Assembly: GCF_039595935.1 (NCBI RefSeq)
Contig: NZ_JBCNKR010000005.1
Coordinates: 434,001-498,000, forward strand
Direction: 5' to 3'
Length of the DNA stretch: 64,000 nucleotides
DNA from: Flavobacterium sp.
GTDB taxonomy: Bacteria > Bacteroidota > Bacteroidia > Flavobacteriales > Flavobacteriaceae
This document shows, piece after piece, positions 1 through 10,130 of this stretch. The notes under the pieces are model-generated. The model ran no database searches and had not been told where the DNA came from. It saw only the letters and a list, made by a program, of their open reading frames with translations. Position 1 is the stretch's first letter, and each line of letters begins with the position of its first letter. The translations under genes and the position numbers were made by a program.

Positions 1-1
1 T

Positions 2-3000
2 TTTTCTTCACAATTTGAACAAAATGAAGTTTTGGCAACAGGAGAAACCAAAACTGATGCTTCAGGGAAATTTGCAATCGATTTTAATGCCGTTCCGTCA
101 AAAAATTCAAACAAAGAACAGCTGCCAATTTACAATTATAGTATAAAAGCGTCTGTTACGGATATTAATGGTGAAACACATGATTCAGAAACTTCTATAA
201 AGGTTGGATACCATGACCTAGAACTAGATGCTTTAATTAATAGCGAAATTTTTACTAAAAAGAAAAATGAGATTCAGCTCATAAGTACAAATCTAAATGG
301 AGAATTTTCTGCGGTTAAAGGCGAAATAAAAATTTATTACATCAACCCCTTTTCTACAAAATTCAAAACACGAATTTTTCCTAAACCGGATTTTGCAGCT
401 ATTTCAGATTCTGATTTTGAAAAATTATTCCCATATGAAAACAATGAAAATGCAAAAGAAAAAATAATCGAAACCTTATTGTTTTCCAAAAATGTAGACA
501 CTCAAAAAGACAAAACCCTAGCTTTAGATTTTATATCAAATTACAAATCCGGAAATTATAAAATTGTTTTTTCTGCAAAAGATAGTTTCGGAAACTTAAT
601 CGAGAAAACTTCAAATTTTAAACTTTTTCAAAGTAATGATAAATTTGACGCAAGTCGTTTATTTTCTGTAACACAAACCAATCTTAACCCTGTAAAAGAT
701 GGTTTTGTTTCAATAAGAATTACTTCGGTAATACCTGAACTATACATTAGTGCAACGGTTAATTATGAAAACAAAGTATATTTTGAGGAAATGTATACAC
801 TTCAAAATCATGAAGCTTTAATTAAAATTCCTGTAAAAAAAGAATTTGAAAACGGACTTACAATTGATTTTACAACCCTATTTGAAAATCAAAAATTTGA
901 TAACAATGTTTTGGTTTTTTTACCAAAAGAAAAACCGGAATTTAAGTTTGATGTAGAAACATTTAGAACTAAAATACAACCTGGAAGCAGTGAAAACTGG
1001 TGTTTTAAATTAAGCGGTACAGCGACCAAAAAAGAATCTGAAATTTTAGCTTCGATGTATGACAGTTCTTTAGATCAATTTACTGTTAAAAACTGGGAAA
1101 GTTTAAATAATAATGATTATCGTTTTGGGTACAGTTACAAGTCACTTATTGGCGTCGAAAAAACATACACTACAATCAATAATTTAAACACGCCTTCTAA
1201 ACAAATTGAACTCAAAAATGAAAGCACAAAATTGATCTGGTTCGGATTTGATTTTGCTAACAATAGTAACAATGTACTTTATTTACAAAGAGAATATCAA
1301 AGACAGTTAACAAAAAAAGCCCGAAAACCTTTAGATGCTAAATTGATTTCTGGTATTGTAACAGATTCAGGAAATCAGCCACTTCCCGGAGTGAGCATTA
1401 CCATAAAAGATACCCAGCGAAGTACAACAACTGATTTTGACGGATATTATGAAATTGAAGCAAAAGAAAATGAAGAACTGGTTTTCTCTTATATCGGTTT
1501 TAAAAGCCAGTCTGCAAAAGTTTTAAAAGACAAAACGATCAATCTTACCTTAAGTGAAGAAGCAAATAAACTAGAACAAGTTGTTGTAACGGGTTATGGC
1601 AGGCAAAAAAAGATGGCTTTAACTGCTGCAGTAAGCAAAGTAATAAGTTCAGAATTTGCTCCGCAGGATAATGCTGGTGATATATTAGCTGGAAAAGTAC
1701 AAGGCGTACAGGTTAGAGGAGTTTCAACTATTTCTGGAAAAAGTCCTTTATATATCGTTGATGGCAAAATCGTAAGCGAAATAAACACCTTAAATCCGAA
1801 CGATATACTTTCAATTGATGTTTTAAAAGATGATAAAGCAATTGCACTTTACGGTAGCAAAGGAACAAATGGAGCTATAATTATTACTACCAAAAATGCT
1901 CTCGAAGATCTAACCCAAGTAAAAGCCAGAAAAAATTTATCTGAAACTGCGTTCTTTTTTCCGAATTTAAAAACAGATTCAAACGGAAAAGTAAGTTTCA
2001 ATTTTACTTCACCTGAAGCTTTAACGGCTTGGAAACTTCGTTTGTTGGCACATAATAAAGATGCTGTTTCTGGTTATCTGGAGAAAAGTGTTATTACACA
2101 AAAAGAATTAATGGTTTTACCAAACTTTCCACGATTCTTTAGAGAAAAAGATACGATTGTAATAAGTGCCAAAATTTCTAATGTTACTGCTGAAGCAAAA
2201 ACAGGAATTGCTTCTTTACAATTTTTTGACGCCGTAACTATGCAGCCAATTGATGCGAAAATGCTAAACACGAAAAACATCAAAAACTTTACAATTCCGG
2301 CGTACGGAAACTCAACAGCAAACTGGACTATTACAATCCCCGAAGGTTTACAAGGTGTTCAATATAAAATCGTAGCGAAAGCCGGTAATTTTTCAGACGG
2401 AGAAGAAAACATTCTTCCCGTCTTGACAAACAATATGCTTATTACGGAAAGTATTCCCGTTTGGGTTCGTGAAAATTCGACTAAAGAATACATTTTCGAA
2501 AACTTAAAAAACAATAATTCAACAACATTAAAAAATCATCAATTTACGTTTGAATATACTTCAAACCCAACCTGGATCGCGATTCAATCTTTGCCCTATT
2601 TAATGGAATATGAGCATGAATGTGCCGAACAGACTTTTGCACGTTTTTATGCGAATGCTTTGGCCACGGAAATTATTTCAAGTAATCCGAAAATTGCAAA
2701 TGTATTTGATGATTGGAGAAAAAACGGAAAACTTAATTCTAAATTAGAAGAAAACGAAGAATTAAAATCGCTTATTTTAGCTGAAACACCTTGGCTGAAT
2801 GATGCTCAAAATGAAGATGAAAAGAAAAAAAACATGGCACTTTTATTTGATTTAGAGAAAATGAAAACTTCTCAGGAAGCAACTTTCGAAAAACTAAAGC
2901 AAAAACAAAAATCTTCTGGAGGGTTCTCCTGGTTCGACGGAGGTGATGAAAGCGAATATATAACCAGACATATTTTAGCCGGTTTAGGACATTTAGAAAA

Positions 3001-4258
3001 ACTGACTAAAAACAATATTTCTAAAGCTGATGAAATTACCAAAACCGGAATTCCATTCATAGATAATAAATTCTTAGAATATCATAAATCGAGAATCAAA
3101 AACTTAAATGCAACTGATAAACTAATCTGGATCAATCCATATTTTGATTTGCATTATTTATATGCCAGAAGTTTTTATTTGAAAAAATATCCTCTTTCTG
3201 ACACCTTAAAAAAAGCAACAAAACTATATCTCGAAACAGCAAAAAAAGACTGGCTGAATTATTCTCTTTATGAAAAAGGATTAACAGCTTTGACTTTAAA
3301 CCGTTTTGGAGAAAAAGAAACAGCTAAAAAAATCATCGAAAGCTTAAAAGAAACTTCTTCAAACAACGAAGATTGGGGAATGTACTGGATTGCTAATAAA
3401 TCTGGCTGGTACTGGTATCAGGCACCAATTGAAACTCAGGCTTTATTAATTGAGGCTTTCGCCGAAGTTACGCAGGATTCTAAATCTGTTGACGCAATGA
3501 AAGTTTGGTTATTAAAAAATAAACAAACCAAAAACTGGCCAACTACAAAATCTACAACCGAAGCCATTTATGCTTTATTATTACAAGGCACAGATTGGCT
3601 TTCTGTAAAAGACAATACGGTTATAAAATTGGGCGATGAAAAAATCATAACCAAAAAACTGGCAGAAAATGAAAAGGAAGCAGAAACTGGCTACATCAAA
3701 CTAAACTGGAAAGGTGATGAAATTAAAAAAGAAATGGCTTCTATTAAAATTCAAAATAAATCAAAAGTTCCCGGATATGGTGGTGTTTACTGGCAGTATT
3801 TTGAAGATTTGGATAAAATCAAAAACAATTCAGGATCAGTTTTATCGGTTTCAAAAGAATTGTATCTAAAGAAAAGCACTTTAAAAGGTGATGAATTAGA
3901 AAAAATCACAAATCAAAATGCTTTAAAAAAAGGAGATTTAGTAACCGTAAGATTAATTATAACTTCAAAAGAAGATACCGAATATGTTCATCTAAAAGAT
4001 ATGCGCGCTTCATGTTTTGAACCTGTAAATGTTCTTTCTGAATATCAATACAAAGATCGTTTAGGATATTATATGAGTACAAAAGATGCCGCAACACACT
4101 TTTTCTTTGATCAAATTAATAAAGGGACTTATGTTTTAGAATATGATATTCGGGTAAATAACAGCGGCGAATTCTCAAACGGAATTACAACTATTCAAAG
4201 TATGTATGCTCCGGAATTTGCAAGTCATACTAAAGGAATTCGCGTGAAAGTTGAATAA
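2..4258 (+). CDS. Alpha-2-macroglobulin family protein with embedded carboxypeptidase-regulatory and TonB-plug modules (5' partial)
   Basis: The reading frame is open to the left edge, so the N-terminus (signal sequence, MG1/MG2 domains) is missing; the first in-window start-like codon is a TTG at 32, which is not the real start. Numbered from there, residues 1-430 are beta-rich macroglobulin domains. About 438-520 is a CarboxypepD_reg-like domain (SGIVTDSGNQPLPGVSI). About 515-620 resembles a SusC-type plug (VVTGYG; YIVDGK; GTNGAIIITT). The A2M bait/thioester half follows. CAEQ at residue 864 (codons from 2621) fits the CxEQ thioester motif, so covalent trapping of target proteases is plausible. 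Bacterial A2Ms are usually periplasmic lipoproteins; localisation cannot be seen here. The plug module inside an A2M is unusual. Confidence 0.85.
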   Translation, partial: FSSQFEQNEVLATGETKTDASGKFAIDFNAVPSKNSNKEQLPIYNYSIKASVTDINGETHDSETSIKVGYHDLELDALINSEIFTKKKNEIQLISTNLNGEFSAVKGEIKIYYINPFSTKFKTRIFPKPDFAAISDSDFEKLFPYENNENAKEKIIETLLFSKNVDTQKDKTLALDFISNYKSGNYKIVFSAKDSFGNLIEKTSNFKLFQSNDKFDASRLFSVTQTNLNPVKDGFVSIRITSVIPELYISATVNYENKVYFEEMYTLQNHEALIKIPVKKEFENGLTIDFTTLFENQKFDNNVLVFLPKEKPEFKFDVETFRTKIQPGSSENWCFKLSGTATKKESEILASMYDSSLDQFTVKNWESLNNNDYRFGYSYKSLIGVEKTYTTINNLNTPSKQIELKNESTKLIWFGFDFANNSNNVLYLQREYQRQLTKKARKPLDAKLISGIVTDSGNQPLPGVSITIKDTQRSTTTDFDGYYEIEAKENEELVFSYIGFKSQSAKVLKDKTINLTLSEEANKLEQVVVTGYGRQKKMALTAAVSKVISSEFAPQDNAGDILAGKVQGVQVRGVSTISGKSPLYIVDGKIVSEINTLNPNDILSIDVLKDDKAIALYGSKGTNGAIIITTKNALEDLTQVKARKNLSETAFFFPNLKTDSNGKVSFNFTSPEALTAWKLRLLAHNKDAVSGYLEKSVITQKELMVLPNFPRFFREKDTIVISAKISNVTAEAKTGIASLQFFDAVTMQPIDAKMLNTKNIKNFTIPAYGNSTANWTITIPEGLQGVQYKIVAKAGNFSDGEENILPVLTNNMLITESIPVWVRENSTKEYIFENLKNNNSTTLKNHQFTFEYTSNPTWIAIQSLPYLMEYEHECAEQTFARFYANALATEIISSNPKIANVFDDWRKNGKLNSKLEENEELKSLILAETPWLNDAQNEDEKKKNMALLFDLEKMKTSQEATFEKLKQKQKSSGGFSWFDGGDESEYITRHILAGLGHLEKLTKNNISKADEITKTGIPFIDNKFLEYHKSRIKNLNATDKLIWINPYFDLHYLYARSFYLKKYPLSDTLKKATKLYLETAKKDWLNYSLYEKGLTALTLNRFGEKETAKKIIESLKETSSNNEDWGMYWIANKSGWYWYQAPIETQALLIEAFAEVTQDSKSVDAMKVWLLKNKQTKNWPTTKSTTEAIYALLLQGTDWLSVKDNTVIKLGDEKIITKKLAENEKEAETGYIKLNWKGDEIKKEMASIKIQNKSKVPGYGGVYWQYFEDLDKIKNNSGSVLSVSKELYLKKSTLKGDELEKITNQNALKKGDLVTVRLIITSKEDTEYVHLKDMRASCFEPVNVLSEYQYKDRLGYYMSTKDAATHFFFDQINKGTYVLEYDIRVNNSGEFSNGITTIQSMYAPEFASHTKGIRVKVE

Positions 4259-4265
4259 GTTTTTT

Positions 4266-4326
4266 TGTCAGGTTGAGCGAAGTCGAAACCACGCAATCTA
4301 GGGCTTCGACTTCGCTCAGCCTGACA
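4266..4326. repeat. Intergenic palindromic repeat
   Basis: A TGTCAGGTTGAGCGAAGTCG arm is followed, after a short loop, by its near-complement ending in CTGACA. It has the same architecture as the longer repeats at 34153, 55622 and 57901 (GTCA outer ends, purine-rich GAAG arms). Confidence 0.75.
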
Positions 4327-4350
4327 GTCTTTTCAAAATTAAAAGCAACA

Positions 4351-4384
4351 AAAAACCCGACAGGTTTTAAAACCTGTCGGGTTT
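4351..4384. terminator. Bidirectional terminator hairpin (CCCGACAGG family)
   Basis: The stem AAACCCGACAGGTTTT/AAAACCTGTCGGGTTT lies between two convergent genes, with A- and T-runs on either side. The same palindrome recurs at 32379 and 38820, with sequence variants at 7461 and 58085. Confidence 0.8.
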
Positions 4385-4408
4385 GATATTTATAATCAGA
4401 ACTAAAGA

Positions 4409-6553
4409 TTATTTAGAAATTGTCAATTCATCAATAATATTTTTAGCACCAGCATATTTATCAATAATCCAAAGTACATAACGAATATCAACATTGATCG
4501 TTCTTTGTAATTTAGAGTCAAAAATAACATCTCCTGCCATAGCTTCGATATTTCCGTCGAAAGCAAGACCAATTAACTCTCCTTTTCCGTTAAGAACCGG
4601 TGATCCGGAATTTCCTCCTGTAATATCATTATCTGTTAAAAAGTTTACCGGCATATAACCTGCTTTATCAGCATATTGTCCAAAATCTTTTGCTTTGTTT
4701 AATTCAAGTAAACGTTTTGGTAAATCAAATTCCTGATCTCCTGCTTTGTATTTTTTAACCATACTTTCCATAGTTGTATAGTTATTAATTGCTGCATCGT
4801 TACGAGGATCAGCAGGTAAAGCACGAACTTTTCCGTAAGTCAATCTCAAAGTTGAGTTAGCATCCGGATACTGAATTGCATTTAATTTTGATTCTCTTAA
4901 ACCTTCAACAAGTTCACGGTAAGCTGTTGCAAAACCATCATCAGCTTTTGCCTGATCATCTGTTTTAGCACGATATTTTGTCACTAAATCATTAGAAATA
5001 ATATACAACGGATCGTGTACAATTGCCAATGGTTTTGGATCAGCCATAAAAGCCAGTATTTTTTCTTTAGTTGTAAAATAACTTACTTCTGTTGCTTTTT
5101 CTACATCAGCAGTAAAATCACCATTATTGGCCGTTTTCATTTTTGCTATCTCTGGAGCAAGTCCGTACTCAGCAGCTTTAGAAGCATATAAATTCAATTG
5201 TGCTGTTAATACATCTTTCTCTAACGGAGCGTAAAAATTTCCGTAGATATTTTCAATCATTTTATTGATCTTAGGCAGTAACTCAGCTTTTTTAGCATCG
5301 TTTTCTTTAAAGTATGCAATTAATTCATTTCCTAAGTTTGCCGGATTTGCAGCATAACTAGAAGTACGTAAAACCTGCGTTAAGTAATTATCGTGACGCG
5401 CTTTTAAATTAGTTTCTCTGTAATAATCGTTAATAGTCGGAATTACATTTTCATACTTATCTTTATTAGCTGGTTTACTTGCCCACTCATAAAACTTATC
5501 TTCTTGTTCAGATTTCGTATCAACTGTTCCAGCTTTTGTTAAAGCATCGATCATCCCCTGACGGTTTTTCCAGTAATTAGCTGTAGAAGCATATTTAGAA
5601 GCATATTGCAAACGAACTGCAACATCTTTATCCATATACTTTTTCATTACATCCATTCCGGTTTTTGCACCTTCAACCCATGCAGGATATGCATATTTTA
5701 TGTTTTGCTCGATTCCACCAGCCGGCATCCATCTGTTTGTTCTTCCTGGATATCCTAAAATCATGGCAAAATCGTTTTCTTTTACACCTTTCAAACTTAC
5801 CGGTAAATAGTGTTTTGGTTTCAAAGGCACATTGTCTTTAGAATAGGCTGCCGGATTTCCGTCTTTATCAGCATAAACTCTAAACATAGAGAAATCTCCT
5901 GTTTGGCGAGGCCATTCCCAGTTATCAGTATCTCCTCCAAATTTACCAACACTTTCTGGCGGCGTTCCTACTAAACGAACATCTGTGTAATCTTGGTAAA
6001 CAAAATAGTAATATTCATTTCCTTGAAAGAAAGGACGAACAGAAACTGTGTATTTCCCGTTTTCGCTATTTTCTTTTTCGATTAAAGCAATTTCCTGCTG
6101 AATAACTTTGTTTCTTTCCGTTTCTGTCATTGTATCATTTACTTTAGACAAAATTCTTTTAGAAACATCATCCATACGAACGAAAAAACGAACATATAAA
6201 GATTTTGGTTTCATTTCTGCACTTTTATCTTTTGCCCAGAAACCATCTCTTAAATAGTTTTGCTCTGCAGTAGAAAGTTCTGCAATTGCATTATACCCAC
6301 AATGGTGATTTGTTAACACCAAACCGCTGTTAGAAACAATTTCAGCTGTACAACCGCCATTAAACTGCACAATAGCATCTTTTAAACTATGATGGTTGAT
6401 ACTGTAAATTTCTTCGGCTGTTAATTGTAAGCCCATTTTCGCCATATCTCTATGGTTCAATCTCTCGATAAACATCAAGAACCACATTCCCTCATCTGCT
6501 CTTACCGGAAAAGCCATAAGACACATGGTCAAGAATAAAACTATTTTTTTCAT
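4409..6553 (-). CDS. S46 family dipeptidyl-peptidase (DPP7-like)
   Basis: A serine exopeptidase that removes dipeptides from peptide N-termini in the periplasm or at the surface. The 714 aa length is normal for family S46. A signal peptide occupies about residues 1-19. The trypsin-like catalytic His lies in TNHHCGY (about residue 84) and the catalytic Ser in GGNSGSP (about residue 649). The residue 18 positions after that Ser is Gly (FDGN, about 667); DPP11 enzymes, specific for acidic residues, carry Arg at the equivalent site, so this reads as DPP7-like with preference for hydrophobic P1. That subtype assignment is inference from one position. It converges on the A2M gene across a shared terminator. 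Confidence 0.9.
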   Translation of the reverse strand: MKKIVLFLTMCLMAFPVRADEGMWFLMFIERLNHRDMAKMGLQLTAEEIYSINHHSLKDAIVQFNGGCTAEIVSNSGLVLTNHHCGYNAIAELSTAEQNYLRDGFWAKDKSAEMKPKSLYVRFFVRMDDVSKRILSKVNDTMTETERNKVIQQEIALIEKENSENGKYTVSVRPFFQGNEYYYFVYQDYTDVRLVGTPPESVGKFGGDTDNWEWPRQTGDFSMFRVYADKDGNPAAYSKDNVPLKPKHYLPVSLKGVKENDFAMILGYPGRTNRWMPAGGIEQNIKYAYPAWVEGAKTGMDVMKKYMDKDVAVRLQYASKYASTANYWKNRQGMIDALTKAGTVDTKSEQEDKFYEWASKPANKDKYENVIPTINDYYRETNLKARHDNYLTQVLRTSSYAANPANLGNELIAYFKENDAKKAELLPKINKMIENIYGNFYAPLEKDVLTAQLNLYASKAAEYGLAPEIAKMKTANNGDFTADVEKATEVSYFTTKEKILAFMADPKPLAIVHDPLYIISNDLVTKYRAKTDDQAKADDGFATAYRELVEGLRESKLNAIQYPDANSTLRLTYGKVRALPADPRNDAAINNYTTMESMVKKYKAGDQEFDLPKRLLELNKAKDFGQYADKAGYMPVNFLTDNDITGGNSGSPVLNGKGELIGLAFDGNIEAMAGDVIFDSKLQRTINVDIRYVLWIIDKYAGAKNIIDELTISK

Positions 6554-6866
6554 GTTATTTTGTTTAAGATATGCGAATATAACTCATTTTCGCAAAAAAA
6601 ATAACCATTTCAGTCAAAAACAAAACATATTAAATAAATACGAATATGATTTTGCGAAATTCATAATTTATCAAAAAAGGAAAATTATTAGAATATTAAA
6701 AAATTAAAAACAATTAAAGTTATAAAACTTCAGATTAAATAAAATTTTAATTCTAAAATTTAAAATTAATTGTAAAAATTAACTTTCAATAATAAAAAAA
6801 TAAATTAATCTATTTCTTACAAAATAATAATTCCTTTAATTTGCCATTCTAATTAAAAAAATAAAA
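6554..6866. other. AT-rich divergent intergenic region
   Basis: About 313 bases between two divergent genes. It is very AT-rich, with no credible gene. A near-consensus -7 box (TTAATTTG, about 6836-6843) precedes the plus-strand gene at 6867, without a good -33 TTG. A small ORF at 6525-6707 is judged spurious. Confidence 0.5.
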
Positions 6867-7397
6867 ATGAAAAAATTATTAGTTGCAGTTGTTCTGTTAG
6901 TAACAACTATGGTGAGTGCACAAAAGAACTCTATTTTATTAGGCGGAAATGTTGGATTTGGATCAGAAAAAATTGGCGAAAGTAAAATAGAAGCTTTCGA
7001 ATTTTCTCCAAAAGTAGGATATCAATTTTCTGAAAACTGGACTCTAGGAGTTGAAGGTTCAATCTTGAATTATAAAGAATCTGGTTCTAAAAGAGAAGAA
7101 GCTTACAGAATTGGTGCATTTACACGTTACTCAGTGCCTCTTTCTGATTTATTTTCTTTCTACACTGATTTAGGAGTTGGATATCAAGAAAGAAGTATTG
7201 ATAAAACTAAAGGAGTTTATGCTAGTTTAACGCCAGCATTATTCATTAACATGAAAAAAGGATTAGGTTTAAATTTCTCAATTGGAGGAGTTGGTTATGA
7301 TAACCTTAGTGGAAAAGAAGTTTCAAGAGAACAGCGTTTCGGTTTTAATTTCGGAAAAACTTTAAACATTGGAATCTCTAAAAACTTTGGATTATAA
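6867..7397 (+). CDS. Small outer-membrane beta-barrel protein (OmpX/porin-like)
   Basis: 176 aa with a clear signal peptide (MKKLLVAVVLLVTTMVSAQ). The remainder is alternating aromatic/polar beta-strands with glycine turns, typical of eight-stranded outer-membrane barrels. FGFNFGKTLNIGISKNFGL forms the terminal strands, with aromatic residues near the C-terminus as the BAM machinery requires. The family is known for structural or adhesion-related barrels; no specific function can be given. It appears to be a single-gene unit ending at the hairpin 7461-7491. Confidence 0.8.
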   Translation: MKKLLVAVVLLVTTMVSAQKNSILLGGNVGFGSEKIGESKIEAFEFSPKVGYQFSENWTLGVEGSILNYKESGSKREEAYRIGAFTRYSVPLSDLFSFYTDLGVGYQERSIDKTKGVYASLTPALFINMKKGLGLNFSIGGVGYDNLSGKEVSREQRFGFNFGKTLNIGISKNFGL

Positions 7398-7460
7398 TTT
7401 TTGAGGATTTAAGTTAAAAAGTAAAATCCTTATACTTTTTGTTTTTTCGCGCAAAAAGTA

Positions 7461-7491
7461 AAAAACCCGACAATAAAATTGTCGGGTTTTT
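7461..7491. terminator. Bidirectional terminator
   Basis: AAAAACCCGACAAT and its complement ATTGTCGGGTTTTT flank a 3-4 base loop between convergent genes (barrel protein and obg). It is related to the CCCGACAGG hairpins elsewhere in the window. Confidence 0.85.
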
Positions 7492-7511
7492 ATATTTATA
7501 AAATAATGCTT

Positions 7512-8513
7512 TTATTCATTAAGCATTTTCCAAAGTTTATCTTTTAAATCTGTTAAACCTTGCTGTGCAACAGACGAGATAAGCATATACGGAACATCTT
7601 TAAAAGTAACATCTAATTCTGCTTTCAATTCTGCCTTTAACTCATCATCAAGCATATCGCATTTTGAAATCACCAATAGACGCTCTTTGTCTAACATCTC
7701 CGGATTATATTTTGTTAATTCATTAACCAAAATATCATATTCTGCTCTAATATCCGGCGTATCAACCGGAACTAAAAATAGTAAAGTCGAGTTTCGTTCG
7801 ATATGACGAAGGAAATAATGTCCTAAACCTTTTCCTTCAGCCGCGCCTTCAATAATTCCGGGAATATCAGCAATTACAAAAGATTGAAAATCTCTGTAAG
7901 CCACAATTCCTAAATTTGGTTTTAATGTTGTAAACGGATAATCGGCAATTTTGGGTTTTGCAGAAGTTAAAACAGATAATAAAGTAGATTTTCCAGCATT
8001 TGGAAAACCAACCAGACCAACATCTGCCAAAACTTTAAGTTCCAGAATAACATCCATTTCAATTCCAAGTAAACCCGGCTGTGCATAACGAGGCGTTTGG
8101 TTTGTTGAACTTCTAAAATGCCAGTTCCCTAAACCTCCCTTTCCTCCTTTTGCCAGAATCTTTTTTTCTCCGTCTTCGGTAATTTCAAAAAGTACTTCTC
8201 CGGTTTCTTTGTCCTTTACAACAGTTCCCAGCGGCACTTCAATAATTTTATCTTCACCATCAGCACCAGTACTTCTGTCTGAACCTCCATCTCCACCGTG
8301 TCCGGCTTTAATATGACGCGCAAACTTTAAGTGAAATAATGTCCAGAGTCCTTTATTCCCAACTAAATACACATGTCCTCCGCGACCACCATCACCACCG
8401 TCGGGACCACCTTTTTCAATAAATTTCTCTCTATGTAAATGCGTAGATCCTTTTCCTCCTTTTCCGGAAGAAACATATATCTTAACGTAATCTACAAAAT
8501 TTCCTTCTGTCAT
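7512..8513 (-). CDS. obg: Obg GTPase, ribosome assembly/stress
   Basis: An essential GTPase acting in 50S maturation and stringent response. The 333 aa protein starts with the glycine-rich Obg fold (about residues 1-158; [17 protein letters not shown] repeats). The G domain follows: P-loop GFPNAGKST at about 165-173, switch motif [12 protein letters not shown], and SKCD as the N/TKxD equivalent. It lacks the extra C-terminal OCT domain of Firmicutes Obg, as is usual in Bacteroidota. It lies downstream of hpt and adk on the same strand, with a CBS transporter gene between. Confidence 0.97.
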   Translation of the reverse strand: MTEGNFVDYVKIYVSSGKGGKGSTHLHREKFIEKGGPDGGDGGRGGHVYLVGNKGLWTLFHLKFARHIKAGHGGDGGSDRSTGADGEDKIIEVPLGTVVKDKETGEVLFEITEDGEKKILAKGGKGGLGNWHFRSSTNQTPRYAQPGLLGIEMDVILELKVLADVGLVGFPNAGKSTLLSVLTSAKPKIADYPFTTLKPNLGIVAYRDFQSFVIADIPGIIEGAAEGKGLGHYFLRHIERNSTLLFLVPVDTPDIRAEYDILVNELTKYNPEMLDKERLLVISKCDMLDDELKAELKAELDVTFKDVPYMLISSVAQQGLTDLKDKLWKMLNE

Positions 8514-8590
8514 TTTTCTGAATTTCAGAGTTTAGATTTTAGATTTCAGATTGCTCTAAATTCTGTTCTAAATTCTATATTTATTTATTT

Positions 8591-8646
8591 TTCAGTCGCA
8601 GTCACAGTTTTCAGTGCAAATTGCGACTAAAAACTGTGACTGAAAA
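8591..8646. repeat. Intergenic inverted repeat (CAGTCGCAGTCACAG family)
   Basis: AGTCACAGTTTT (8600-8611) pairs with AAAACTGTGACT (8630-8641), with inner AGTCGCA/TGCGACT arms. Related copies lie at 16967 and 40200. It sits between obg and the CBS-domain gene. Confidence 0.75.
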
Positions 8647-8657
8647 CTATGTTTTAT

Positions 8658-9932
8658 TTATTCTTTAAGCGCTTTCACCAAAACTTTATCAATCTTAACA
8701 CCATCCATGTCGACAACTTCTAAAACGAATTTCTGCCAAACCAGTTTTTCTCCTTCTTTTGGAATATGAGAAAGCTCAGTCATAATCATCCCGCTTACGG
8801 TGTTTACTTCGTAATCATTTGTTAATTCGTCTAATTCAAAATAAGTTAAGAAATCATGCAATGAATAATGTCCGTCTACCATCCATGAACCATCTTCTCT
8901 TTCTACAAGCTGAAACTCATCTTTGTAAAACTCAGAAGCATCTCCAACTAAGGCTTCCAGAATGTCATTCAAAGTAATCATACCCTGAAAAACACCATAT
9001 TCATCTGAAACTAAAGCATAATGAATTCCGGTTTGTTTGAAATTTTCTAAGGCCTTGTACGCCGTAGTCTGTTCCATTAAATAAGGTGCTTCAGATATTA
9101 TAGATCCAAAATCGAAATTATCATTTTCAATATTGGCAAAAATATTTTTTAAGGTTGCAACCCCAACTATATCATCATAATTATCGTTGTAAACCGGATA
9201 AACTGCATGCAGATCCTGAACAACTAATTCTTTGATTTTACTTTTATCCGCTTTTAAAGGCAGCATATCAACCGATTTACGGTGTGTCATAAGAGAACTT
9301 ACTTTTCTGTCTCCAATATGAAAAACACGCTCCACAATATCCTGCTCAATTTCCTGAACCTCTCCAACTTCGGTTCCTTCTTTGATAATAGCTTTAATTT
9401 CTTCCTCAGTAACTTTTCCGTCTGCTGTTGGTTTTATCTGCAAAACATTCAATAAAAATTCTGTTGAAGAAGTTAACAGCCAGATAAACGGCGCCGTAAT
9501 AATCGAAATTACTTTCATGGGCATAGCCACCATTTTAGCAATCGCTTCCGGGTAATTCAGTCCAATTCTTTTTGGAAGTAATTCTCCTAAAACCAAAGAG
9601 AAAAACGTTAAAACTACAACTACAATCCCAACCGCGATTGAATGTGCATAAGGTTTTAAAACGGCAAAACCTGCAACGAATACCTCAACATCGGCAGTGA
9701 TTTTATCACCTGAATAAATACCTGTTAAAATTCCGATTAAGGTAATTCCGATTTGTACAGTTGATAAAAATTTATTTGGCGAATTTGCCAGATCGAGTGC
9801 TGTTTTTGCACTTTTATTTCCTTTTTTAGCGGCAGTTTCCAATCTGTTTTTTCTGGCCGAAATAAGGGCAATTTCAGACATAGAGAAAACTCCATTTAAT
9901 AGTATTAGAAAAAATATTATTAGTATTTCCAA
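8658..9932 (-). CDS. CNNM/CBS-domain membrane protein of the HlyC/CorC family
   Basis: 424 aa. The N-terminal DUF21/CNNM membrane domain has several hydrophobic segments (about 1-22, 60-80, 95-145). A pair of CBS domains follows (about 205-335: GDRKVSSLMTHR and VFQGMITLNDILEALVGD). A C-terminal CorC_HlyC domain (about 345-424, DGSWMVDGHYSLHDF) completes it. The family is linked to divalent-cation (Mg/Co) efflux, with CBS domains sensing nucleotides; the name 'hemolysin' is historical. It probably has its own promoter in the 198-base gap upstream. The gene lies between adk and obg. Confidence 0.9.
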   Translation of the reverse strand: MEILIIFFLILLNGVFSMSEIALISARKNRLETAAKKGNKSAKTALDLANSPNKFLSTVQIGITLIGILTGIYSGDKITADVEVFVAGFAVLKPYAHSIAVGIVVVVLTFFSLVLGELLPKRIGLNYPEAIAKMVAMPMKVISIITAPFIWLLTSSTEFLLNVLQIKPTADGKVTEEEIKAIIKEGTEVGEVQEIEQDIVERVFHIGDRKVSSLMTHRKSVDMLPLKADKSKIKELVVQDLHAVYPVYNDNYDDIVGVATLKNIFANIENDNFDFGSIISEAPYLMEQTTAYKALENFKQTGIHYALVSDEYGVFQGMITLNDILEALVGDASEFYKDEFQLVEREDGSWMVDGHYSLHDFLTYFELDELTNDYEVNTVSGMIMTELSHIPKEGEKLVWQKFVLEVVDMDGVKIDKVLVKALKE

Positions 9933-10130
9933 TGTTTAGTAGATTCGTTATTTGTTTGGTTCGTTGTATATTATGGTATTCTATTTTTTTCTCATCAATA
10001 TCAGTAGAGAGAAAAGCCCGGAGTTAAAAAAACTAATTTTCTATCCCGAAATATTTCAGAATAGAAAAATAGTTTTTAATATTCCAGACTTTTTAAGAAA
10101 CGTCAGCTATCCCGAATTCACGGGAAGCTT

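Noticed and set aside
2..4258. Reading the first gene as a TonB-dependent receptor because of its plug motifs
   Set aside because: No beta-barrel follows; the rest has the A2M architecture with CAEQ thioester motif.
6525..6707. 60 aa plus-strand frame across the S46 start
   Set aside because: Composition reflects AT-rich DNA (Lys/Asn/Ile/Phe) and overlaps the S46 start and its promoter region.
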